A stretch of 12,185 nt of DNA from Candidatus Poribacteria bacterium (GTDB lineage: Bacteria; Poribacteria; DTPJ01; WJIO01), in contig WJIO01000096.1 of the NCBI GenBank assembly GCA_014730235.1, forward strand, positions 1 to 12,185, given 5' to 3'. The translations under genes and the position numbers were made by a program. The notes under the pieces were generated by a model, which did not search any database, was not told the origin of the DNA, and worked only from the letters and a program-made list of their open reading frames with translations. How positions within the stretch are numbered: the stretch's first letter is position 1; every line of letters starts with the position of its first letter. Positions 1-6,324 of the stretch are shown here, piece after piece.

Positions 1-111
1 CATTTCATAGGTGACGTGTATAACCAGAAACGTCTCCATTCATCCCTGGGATATATGTCTCCCCAGGAATTTGAGAAGCAGATGGTAAAATCAAAAATAA
101 CACTGGATTAA
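1..111 (+). CDS. IS3-family transposase OrfB, 3' end (partial)
   Basis: This is the last 36 codons of an IS3-type DDE transposase; the gene starts outside the window. The reading frame opens at base 1 and ends at TAA 109-111. It contains YNQKRLHSSLGYMSPQEFE, the classic C-terminal signature of the IS3 OrfB integrase core (YN..R.H..LGY.SP.EFE). The protein would cut and join the element's ends during transposition. The catalytic Asp residues lie upstream and cannot be seen, so activity cannot be judged. The stop is followed within a few bases by what looks like the element's right end. Confidence 0.85.
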   Translation, partial: HFIGDVYNQKRLHSSLGYMSPQEFEKQMVKSKITLD

Positions 112-116
112 TTCAG

Positions 117-141
117 TGTCCGTTATTGGGGGTGCAGTCCA
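117..141 (+). repeat. Probable right-end terminal inverted repeat of the IS3-type element
   Basis: The stretch begins TGTCCGTTATTGGGGG and ends GTCCA, 5 bp after the transposase stop. This is the expected place for an IS3 right end, and the TGTCC...GGGG style fits many IS3-group ends. The left end lies outside the window, so neither the repeat nor a target-site duplication can be confirmed. Confidence 0.4.
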
Positions 142-193
142 ACTGTCCGGTTCTGTGGGAGCTGGGCGGAAACGTGCCTCAGTGATAGGGTAA

Positions 194-295
194 CGCGCCG
201 CCCTTCTACCCTGTCCTGATGAGTTTGAGGAGCACATGGTAAAATCAACCAAAAGTTTTGCAAATGTTATCAAACAGCGACAGGCAGCCAGTCTA
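194..295 (+). pseudogene. Degenerate second IS3-like transposase tail
   Basis: The 27 bases at 221-247 match the IS3 OrfB tail at 67-93 in 24 positions and encode DEFEEHMVKS against QEFEKQMVKS. The frame is closed by TAA at 191-193, and the expected RLHSSLGY part cannot be read in frame, so this is a decayed fragment. It lies about 150 bp beyond the first copy, just outside the probable IS right end. This suggests one related element inserted into or beside another. Its downstream end is uncertain because it runs into the antiparallel transposase remnant that ends at 270. Confidence 0.45.
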
Positions 296-785
296 TGACA
301 TCCACCTTCTGTGAAAGTGAGTAATTACGGGCATCTTCTACCGCTTTGATAATCAGTTCATGAAATATGATATGCACCATTTCTCCCATGGAAAGGTTAA
401 TATCCCGGGAGTATCGAAGCCATGAAAGAGCCATGTAATTGAGCATACAAACGCAGAGATGAGCAGATATTCCGCTGAAATGTCTCATATGGAAATCAGG
501 TAAACCAAGGCTTTGTTTGGCGTCCCTTATCACTGTTTCTATCTTCCATCTCTTACTATATTCCTCAATTATCCAGGGTCCATTGGCTTCCAGATTGTTG
601 GTCACTAACAGGAAATATTGTGGACTGCGTTTGGGCTCATATACAACCGTGGCATACACCCATCCGTATTTGGGAAGGTAGCAGCGGCCAATGTTGTGAT
701 ACCATACTCCTTTTCGAAAGGGAGTAGTGTTTTTATTTCCAGATTCCTGTTTATGAAAACAGCGATAGCGAAGGATGTTTTGTGT
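270..785 (-). pseudogene. IS4-like DDE transposase, C-terminal remnant
   Basis: The minus-strand frame is open from 785 to TGA at 270-272, about 171 residues. It contains EEYSKRWKIETVIRDAKQ, which fits the Y-(2)-R-(3)-E-(6)-K signature around the catalytic Glu of IS4-superfamily transposases exactly. It continues with LGL and a hydrophobic C-terminal helix. A GTG at 659 can act as an internal start, but homologous-looking sequence (KRGVWYHNIG-like, KYGWVYATVVYEP) continues upstream. The frame is stopped by TAA at 786-788, directly beside the stop of the esterase gene. The N-terminal half and the first two catalytic Asp residues are therefore missing, and the copy should be inactive. The family assignment rests on the YREK motif. 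Confidence 0.75.
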
Positions 786-788
786 TTA

Positions 789-1895
789 TTATTTTACCTC
801 GGCCCATGTTGATGCAAGCTTATTTTTTCTATCAATACTTGTAATAACTAGCTCTTCCGGCATTTCAAACAGCAAATTGTCTGAAAGGAACTGAATAGAT
901 TTATCTGCATAAAATTCATGTCCGCCGGTATGCTCCTCGTATATATGCTCTATTCCACGCTCCGTCATGACCTGATCTAAAGTCTGGGCTTCTTTGACAC
1001 TGACTATGCTATCTGACCTGCCATGTATAATCTTTATAGCTTCCAGTTGATATGGTTTCTGGAGGTATCGATCCAACTCACCATCTACAATTCCGGTGTT
1101 TAACCATTTATCCATAATTTCAGGTACTTCCTGTATTTTACCGTTTATTTTTTCATAAGGTCTGGCGACAAAGAATGGGGGATTATCGGGATCTGGGGAA
1201 GTACCTGCCAGATAACCATAAGCGGCCGTTGTCATCCAGAAAAGAGAATTCATATCTCCCCAATCTTCAGGTTCTACTGCGGCTGTTCCCCGTACCAAAT
1301 TTCTCATCCACTCACCGTTATTTTCATAGAAACCTCCCTGGGATACCACAACACTGAAAACATCAGGATATTTTATGGCTAGATACATGCTTCCGTGTCC
1401 ACCCATAGAATGTCCGGTAATACCACGACACCTTCTGTGGGGAATTGTCCGATACTTGCTATCAACATATTCAATTATATCTCTCGTTATATATCCCTCG
1501 TAATCTCCAATGGCTACTGAACTGTGGTAAAAACTACCGCTATACTTGTTGTTGCCGTCCACAAAAACAGCGATCATCTCAACGATTCTTCCACTTTTGA
1601 TCATGTTGTCCATAGAAGATCTAATAGAATCAACAGAACCTCCTGCGTTTCCACCATATCCATGAAGCATATAGAATGATGGGTAGCTTTTATCGCTGGT
1701 CTCATAGTCATGGGGTAGATATACGGCAAAGGAACGTCTTGCAGAATCACCCAGCAGATTACCTTCAAGGGATGGACTGTCTATTCTATCCCATACTATC
1801 TTGCCGTTCTGAGCTAAACTGATATGGGAAACAGAAAGTATTATGAAAAGACATAGCGCTATCCTCAGGATTGTGAAATTGTATTTTCGGACCAT
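789..1895 (-). CDS. Secreted alpha/beta-hydrolase esterase (esterase D / feruloyl-esterase type) with Trp-containing C-terminal tail
   Basis: This 368-aa exported serine esterase belongs to the putative-esterase family (PF00756: esterase D, feruloyl and acetyl esterases). It would hydrolyse ester bonds outside the cytoplasm; the substrate is unknown. Residues 1-28 form a signal peptide (basic start, hydrophobic 8-27, SLA before the likely cut). The fold is marked by YMLHGYGG (75-82), the nucleophile elbow GHSMGG with Ser163, a probable Asp295 in HGRSDS and His326 in HTGGH, so the catalytic triad looks complete. ATG 1895 is preceded by AAAGGAGA. The last 16 residues (353-368) carry the tail KLASTWAEVK shared with two other exported proteins here. 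The core resembles the esterase domain of the 962-aa protein upstream, including SPSLEGNLLGD. The stop abuts a transposase remnant, so a few terminal residues may have been lost. Confidence 0.85.
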   Translation of the reverse strand: MVRKYNFTILRIALCLFIILSVSHISLAQNGKIVWDRIDSPSLEGNLLGDSARRSFAVYLPHDYETSDKSYPSFYMLHGYGGNAGGSVDSIRSSMDNMIKSGRIVEMIAVFVDGNNKYSGSFYHSSVAIGDYEGYITRDIIEYVDSKYRTIPHRRCRGITGHSMGGHGSMYLAIKYPDVFSVVVSQGGFYENNGEWMRNLVRGTAAVEPEDWGDMNSLFWMTTAAYGYLAGTSPDPDNPPFFVARPYEKINGKIQEVPEIMDKWLNTGIVDGELDRYLQKPYQLEAIKIIHGRSDSIVSVKEAQTLDQVMTERGIEHIYEEHTGGHEFYADKSIQFLSDNLLFEMPEELVITSIDRKNKLASTWAEVK

Positions 1896-1945
1896 AACTT
1901 ACTCTCCTTTCTATTCTAATCTATTCTAAAAATCTAAATTTCCAT

Positions 1946-2223
1946 CTACTTTTTTATGGTCATCTTTTGTGTAGCCGAATATTTCCCGGTTTTAATTGAG
2001 TAATCGAATTTTAAGATTCTACCCATACTTTAATATTTCTTCTTCACATATCCCCAGCTTTCCACGCCACCCACTAGATAGATTTTGCCATTCAAAACAC
2101 AGGCATCGTGCATAATGGCTCTGGTAGATCCGTTCCTTTTGTCCATGTATGCCCTGCCAGGCACATATTCGCAATAAACAAGGTAGAAACAAAAAGAAAA
2201 CAGAAAAAATTTCTATATGACAT
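1946..2223 (-). pseudogene. Decayed secreted Kelch protein with FlgD-like tail remnant
   Basis: From ATG 2223, preceded by AAAGGAGC with a 7-nt spacer, a 64-codon frame runs to TAA at 2029. It encodes a signal peptide (residues 1-23, ending in CLAG) and then one Kelch repeat (ACVLNGKIYLVGG). It stops where the next blade should continue. In another frame, 2026-1946 encodes KTGKYSATQKMTIKK and a stop. This matches the very end of the 962-aa protein's FlgD-like domain (KAGDFTSIRKMTVKK). The two ends fit an ancestral signal peptide-Kelch propeller-FlgD-like protein that lost its middle and shifted frame. The 64-aa peptide may still be made and exported, but one Kelch repeat cannot form a propeller. 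Other readings of this DNA show no protein character. Confidence 0.65.
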
Positions 2224-2297
2224 GAACTTAGCTCCTTTATTGTAACCGTTAAAAAATGCTGTATCATTGCTTTAATTAAGTCATATACACCGCCTGG

Positions 2298-2353
2298 CCC
2301 CTTTATTAACGCGGATTATGATAGATTAAGCTAATTCCCCATTAATAAAGGGG
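2298..2353. repeat. Perfect 12-bp inverted repeat (CCCCTTTATTAA / TTAATAAAGGGG)
   Basis: The arms at 2298-2309 and 2342-2353 are perfectly complementary with a 32-nt spacer. A further GGGGGATCAAGGGGG stretch follows the right arm. The layout resembles the CCCCCTTTATTAA-type interspersed palindromes or miniature elements seen in several bacterial groups, but only one copy is present here. It lies between the end of the large esterase gene and the decayed Kelch gene. There is no T-tract, so a terminator is unlikely. Confidence 0.5.
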
Positions 2354-2409
2354 GATCAAGGGGGTTGTTTTAAACACATTTTTCATTTTTAACGATTTCT
2401 TTATTACAT

Positions 2410-2442
2410 GCTTGTAAGGTAGGATTTGCCCACCTTACAAGC
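2410..2442. terminator. Strong hairpin just downstream of the 962-aa protein gene; possible terminator
   Basis: GCTTGTAAGGT (2410-2420) pairs perfectly with ACCTTACAAGC (2432-2442). Two more GC pairs lie across a single mismatch and leave a 5-nt loop. The hairpin starts 24 bp after the minus-strand stop at 2467, a usual place for a transcript end. On the minus strand no U-run follows; the only T-run (TTTT) lies on the plus-strand side. It may therefore be an RNA-stabilising stem or an interspersed palindrome rather than an intrinsic terminator. Confidence 0.4.
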
Positions 2443-2466
2443 TTTTCCAAAAATAAACGATTATCT

Positions 2467-5355
2467 TTACTTTTTCACTGTCATTTTGCGAATGGAAGTA
2501 AAATCTCCAGCTTTTAAACAGTAAAAGTAAATTCCGCTGGCCGCTTCCTCACCGGTCTGATTTTTTCCATTCCAGTATATGGCTTTTGAACGGTCGGTAT
2601 ATATACCAGCGTTTTTGAGCCCCAGGTCCATGCTTCTGACAAGCTTTCCTGATGAGTTGTATATATTCAGTGAGACATGTGCGTTTTCGTTTAGCTGGTA
2701 GGGTATCCATGTTTCAGGATTGAAGGGGTTGGGATAGTTCTGAAGGAGGAGGGATCTATCGGGTATGATCTGTCCCAGCTTCATGTTTATCTTTACTACT
2801 GCGTCACGGATGCTTTCCGGCGTGATCTCATGTACCTGAGGGCCTGAGACTATACTGCCGTTGCTGCCCATTACAGTTATTTCCACAAAATCGCCTGATC
2901 TTACAACTGGGTTTCTGCTCAGGTCTGCGTAAGCTGTAGTGAAGTACCCGTTATAGTCAACAGCATCGGTGGCCATTTCACCGGTTCGCAGATTTCTTGT
3001 TACAACGGTGTAACTATACGCTAATTTGTTGCCCTTTACATTTCCGCTAATCACAAAGGCCCAGGCCTCATGGGGCATTGTAGGTGCAGCGTTTACAGGC
3101 GGTTCGTTTGTCCAGGCAGCCCCGGTAAAGGCGTAAGTTCCACCTTCAGGCACATTTACTATGTAGCCTTTCCCACCTTCTATTAAGAAGTTATTATGAA
3201 GCAAACCGGCGGTGTAGCCCACAAATTTCTTCTTAACTTCATCATATCTGATAACCACTGTAGCCGAAAGGGTTTCGGCGAAGGTCATGGCGTTATAAGG
3301 TGTGGTTGGCTGCAATGGCAGAGAGATCATGTTCAGACCCGGATTCAGGGTCGTGAAGAACACGTTGCTGGTGTCTCCTGAAACGTCAGTGGCCAGATGC
3401 CCTGAGAGATAGGCAAAAGCTATCCGCATCCTCTCAAACAACCTGTTGCGATGGCCTCCGGCGAATTCTTCGTACTCATGGTCTATGCCTGCGGCGTTGA
3501 GAGCTTCATGGAAGTTCTTTGTATAAATATGTGCTCCATATTCGTCAATATCCCCAGCATCCATATATATGCCGTTAAGAGAAGCTGCTTTATCGGGATT
3601 ATTGAGCATTATGGACACTACATCAGCTTCCAGGTACTTATTCCATACTTCTTCATTAATATCCGTTGATGGATACAGGAAGGGCATGTCCACATAGAAA
3701 GGTGGATTATCAAGGTTTGGCGCAAAGGCTGCGCTGGCGGCGTAAAAGATATTGGTATATACCTTTTCCTCTGACGGGCCTGTCATGCCGTCGGGATTTT
3801 CCGCTACAACAGCCGGTATTAAATCCGCAAAGAACTGACCATGCAATATTCCGCTTAAACTGGCTACCGCACCAAAGACATCAGGATACCTCAGGGCCAG
3901 TTTCATGCACCCGTATCCTCCAGCCGATTGACCGGCAATAGCACGACTGTTGCGATCCGGAATCGTCCGGTAATTGCTGTCCATGTAATTTACCAGATCC
4001 TGAACGATATAGTCTTCGTAATTTCCAGTCAGTTCCGAATTGTTGTATAAGCTGCCGCCGTAGGCATTATCTGCATTTGGCGTTACAACTATCATCTCGC
4101 TGATCTTTCCCTGGGCTATCAGTTCATCCATCATACCGGCAAAGCCGTTTTCCGGGAAATCAGGTGGTTCACCAAGACCTATGGCCTCGATTATATCCCA
4201 AACAGGGTCGCCTTTAGATATGTATTGTTTTTCAGTATCACCATAGCCATGCAGGAGATACACTACAGGATAGCGCTTGTTGGATGTCTCATAGCTGGGC
4301 GGCAGGTAGATTATCATATCCCTTTCAGCCGGGTCGCCCAGAAGGTTTCCTTCCAGGGATGGGCTGTAGATGGAGTCGGCGATCATACCTTCCATGTTGG
4401 GATCTGGCGGCGGTGGCGGCGTGGTAAGCTGTTCAACTACACCCAGCATATCCCTGGCTACCCATGATTCAGCGATTTTACCGTCAGCTATACGGTGGAT
4501 ACTGATTATTACAGTTGACACCTCGTTGCCCAGAGACGGTATTCCACCATAATCGGCAACCTGTTTTCCGGATAGTAAAGTATAGTTTACAACCTTATCA
4601 CCGGCAGCGACCTGCTTGTCAACCACAAATTCCAGATCGGAGAAAGCCGCGTGGAAACCTTCGATCATTACCTTGAAAGCTTCAGCACTGTCAATCCCGG
4701 GGGATGCAGGATCATGACGCAGGTGGTCGGGATGGTAAAGTTCATCCACAACACCAGTATTTCCATGCATCCAGACTTGGTTAATGGCTTTTCTGGATAT
4801 GGCCTTGTTGGTCTCAGGATCACCGGGATCGCCGGTTATAGGTGATGGATCACCCCATGTGTAGGTTTCCTTTGTAGCCGGAAAAACACCAAGCTGCTCC
4901 ATCATACCCATCATTTCGTTATTTTCCCATACTGCCACGATTTTGCCGTCAACGATCTGAGCTATGGATATTCCCGGTGTACAGGCAAAGTTGCCTGTGG
5001 GTGGAATTCCCATTAACTCACCTTCCTGAGTTCCGGTGAAGGTATACCGGAGGGCAACATATTCTCCCTCAGCGATAACGTCTTCAACCTCTACATGAAC
5101 ATCTGGTATAGCTGAAATATATGCCGCTAGACCCATTTTAATACCTTCTTTGGTATCAAAGGGCGGCATATTTCCGGCAAAGTCGTCCGAATATATCTCA
5201 TCCACAACGTCAATATTACCCTGGTTCCAGCCTTCATCATAGGCTCTCATGCGGACAGCTATATTTATTTCTTCCTGAGTAAGCTGAGCTATTGTGATTG
5301 CGATGAAAAGTAAACTGATCAACAGGGTTAAGACAAAATGCTTTTTAGATACCAT
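2467..5355 (-). CDS. Secreted multidomain protein: two SnoaL-like domains, PF00756-type esterase, FlgD-like C-terminal domain
   Basis: This protein is 962 aa from ATG 5355; the frame also opens 16 codons earlier, but AAGGAGG at 5363-5369 fixes the shorter start. Residues 1-23 are a signal peptide. Two tandem SnoaL-like/ester-cyclase domains follow at about 28-158 and 182-312 (AYDEGWNQGNIDVVDEIYSDDF; QVWMHGNTGVVDELYHPDHL; both end in DGKI.E/AVW). A Pro-rich linker spans 312-319. The esterase domain (about 325-656) has LLHGYGD, GQSAGG with Ser477, a likely Asp604 and His635 in AGGH. A beta-rich region (665-860) precedes a FlgD-like domain (869-962) that begins with NYPNPFNPETWIPY and ends KMTVKK. 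Such C-terminal domains serve in sorting or surface attachment in FCB bacteria; that role is inferred here. SnoaL folds include small-molecule cyclases and isomerases, but here they may only bind ligand. The esterase part is a paralogue of the 368-aa esterase downstream. Confidence 0.85.
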   Translation of the reverse strand: MVSKKHFVLTLLISLLFIAITIAQLTQEEINIAVRMRAYDEGWNQGNIDVVDEIYSDDFAGNMPPFDTKEGIKMGLAAYISAIPDVHVEVEDVIAEGEYVALRYTFTGTQEGELMGIPPTGNFACTPGISIAQIVDGKIVAVWENNEMMGMMEQLGVFPATKETYTWGDPSPITGDPGDPETNKAISRKAINQVWMHGNTGVVDELYHPDHLRHDPASPGIDSAEAFKVMIEGFHAAFSDLEFVVDKQVAAGDKVVNYTLLSGKQVADYGGIPSLGNEVSTVIISIHRIADGKIAESWVARDMLGVVEQLTTPPPPPDPNMEGMIADSIYSPSLEGNLLGDPAERDMIIYLPPSYETSNKRYPVVYLLHGYGDTEKQYISKGDPVWDIIEAIGLGEPPDFPENGFAGMMDELIAQGKISEMIVVTPNADNAYGGSLYNNSELTGNYEDYIVQDLVNYMDSNYRTIPDRNSRAIAGQSAGGYGCMKLALRYPDVFGAVASLSGILHGQFFADLIPAVVAENPDGMTGPSEEKVYTNIFYAASAAFAPNLDNPPFYVDMPFLYPSTDINEEVWNKYLEADVVSIMLNNPDKAASLNGIYMDAGDIDEYGAHIYTKNFHEALNAAGIDHEYEEFAGGHRNRLFERMRIAFAYLSGHLATDVSGDTSNVFFTTLNPGLNMISLPLQPTTPYNAMTFAETLSATVVIRYDEVKKKFVGYTAGLLHNNFLIEGGKGYIVNVPEGGTYAFTGAAWTNEPPVNAAPTMPHEAWAFVISGNVKGNKLAYSYTVVTRNLRTGEMATDAVDYNGYFTTAYADLSRNPVVRSGDFVEITVMGSNGSIVSGPQVHEITPESIRDAVVKINMKLGQIIPDRSLLLQNYPNPFNPETWIPYQLNENAHVSLNIYNSSGKLVRSMDLGLKNAGIYTDRSKAIYWNGKNQTGEEAASGIYFYCLKAGDFTSIRKMTVKK

Positions 5356-5362
5356 TAATTGG

Positions 5363-5369
5363 CCTCCTT
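5363..5369 (-). promoter_or_regulatory. Shine-Dalgarno AAGGAGG that fixes the start of the 962-aa protein
   Basis: AAGGAGG sits 7 nt before ATG 5355 on the minus strand. The upstream in-frame ATG at 5403 has no comparable site and would put 16 polar residues before the signal peptide. The downstream start is therefore preferred. Confidence 0.8.
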
Positions 5370-5517
5370 GGATAGATTTAGTTTTTACCTTTGGGTTCTG
5401 CAATCAAATATTTATATATAGACATCATCTCCTTCAAATGATTTGATAGGTAAATATGATATTGTTTACAAAAGCTTAGAATCTGAATGTAGGTTGGGTT
5501 GAGTCTAAAATTACTAT

Positions 5518-6207
5518 TTATATTTCACTCTTAATTTCACCCCAGACAACAGCAATCTTACCCTCAGGATCGACAGAGAATACCGCATCAGGAACATCAT
5601 CCCCGGTAACTGAGAAGTTGTCAAAATGAGCATCAGTGGCGGCTGTCACCCCAAAACCAGTGCCTCCATTGGGGCCGTTAGCGTTGGTATATTCCATCAT
5701 CAGCACATCGTCAACGTAGTATTTAAAGCTGTTTCCCTTAATTTCAGCTTTAAGGGTGTACCATGTGTCAATCTGCCAATCAAAGGGTGTTTCTAACAGG
5801 TTTCGATTTTGCATTAGTATAAAATCAGTAAAGTACGTTCGCAGTTTCTTCGCATTCACTCCGGGCGTTCCAAAGGAAAAATAATATCCGCTTTTACCCT
5901 TTATGAATCGAAGCCCTAAACCCGACTGCTCCCATAAGGCTGTGACTACATGCTGAGTTATCTTCATGTCAACCTGAACCGTGTAATCTTTCCAGTCAGG
6001 TCTATCCAGCACAAACATTATACCGCTTAAACCGCCAGCACCTTCAAGAATAGCGATGCCTCCTTCTACCTTCCAGTCGCCTCCTGCCCCTGTAGAAGCC
6101 AAGTGCCACTCGCCCATGTCCCCGTCGGATAGGTCATCAATGATTGTCCCGGCATAGGAACTGACGGCAAACAGTAAAAAGACTAATATTACTAAAGTTG
6201 TTTTCAA
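5518..6207 (-). CDS. Secreted concanavalin/LamG-like (DUF1080-type) domain protein with Trp-containing C-terminal tail
   Basis: This 229-aa exported protein has a signal peptide at 1-19 (cut near SSYA) and a single beta-sandwich domain at about 20-205. The domain begins DDLSDGDMGEWHLA and continues with WKVEGGIAIL, YTVQVDMKI, WYTLKAEIKG and YYVDDVLMMEY. This order is typical of concanavalin-like/3-keto-disaccharide-hydrolase-type sandwiches that bind or act on glycans. No catalytic residues can be assigned, so glycan binding is the safer guess. The tail 211-229 (SVDPEGKIAVVWGEIKSEI) matches the tails of the 368-aa esterase and the plus-strand Kelch protein. The start is TTG at 6207, preceded by AAAGGAG with a 6-nt spacer; no ATG fits. 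The gene lies between the sigma-propeller gene and the 962-aa protein on the same strand, with a 162-bp gap downstream, so separate promoters are possible. Confidence 0.75.
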   Translation of the reverse strand: MKTTLVILVFLLFAVSSYAGTIIDDLSDGDMGEWHLASTGAGGDWKVEGGIAILEGAGGLSGIMFVLDRPDWKDYTVQVDMKITQHVVTALWEQSGLGLRFIKGKSGYYFSFGTPGVNAKKLRTYFTDFILMQNRNLLETPFDWQIDTWYTLKAEIKGNSFKYYVDDVLMMEYTNANGPNGGTGFGVTAATDAHFDNFSVTGDDVPDAVFSVDPEGKIAVVWGEIKSEI

Positions 6208-6213
6208 ACCTTA

Positions 6214-6220
6214 CTCCTTT
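6214..6220 (-). promoter_or_regulatory. Shine-Dalgarno AAAGGAG supporting a TTG start
   Basis: AAAGGAG stands 6 nt before TTG 6207 on the minus strand, and the encoded protein begins exactly with a signal peptide (MKTTLVILVFLLFAV). This makes TTG the likely initiation codon. Confidence 0.7.
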
Positions 6221-6324
6221 CTTTGTATAAACATCCCCCCATGTTTTATTGAAATTTCAAAGGGCGCCAAAATCCTCCTTTACCCTATAAACCCATGAGC
6301 TTATATACCCACAAGCCCATAAAC

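Noticed and set aside
2019-2267. 82-codon minus-strand frame over the decayed Kelch gene
   Set aside because: Its translation has no signal peptide or repeat, while the neighbouring frame from ATG 2223 has a ribosome site, signal peptide and a recognisable Kelch repeat.
6208-6324. Possible small gene or regulatory RNA between the sigma-propeller gene and the 229-aa gene
   Set aside because: Only short imperfect repeats of CCCATAAACC type were seen; there is no frame with a ribosome site and no convincing structure.
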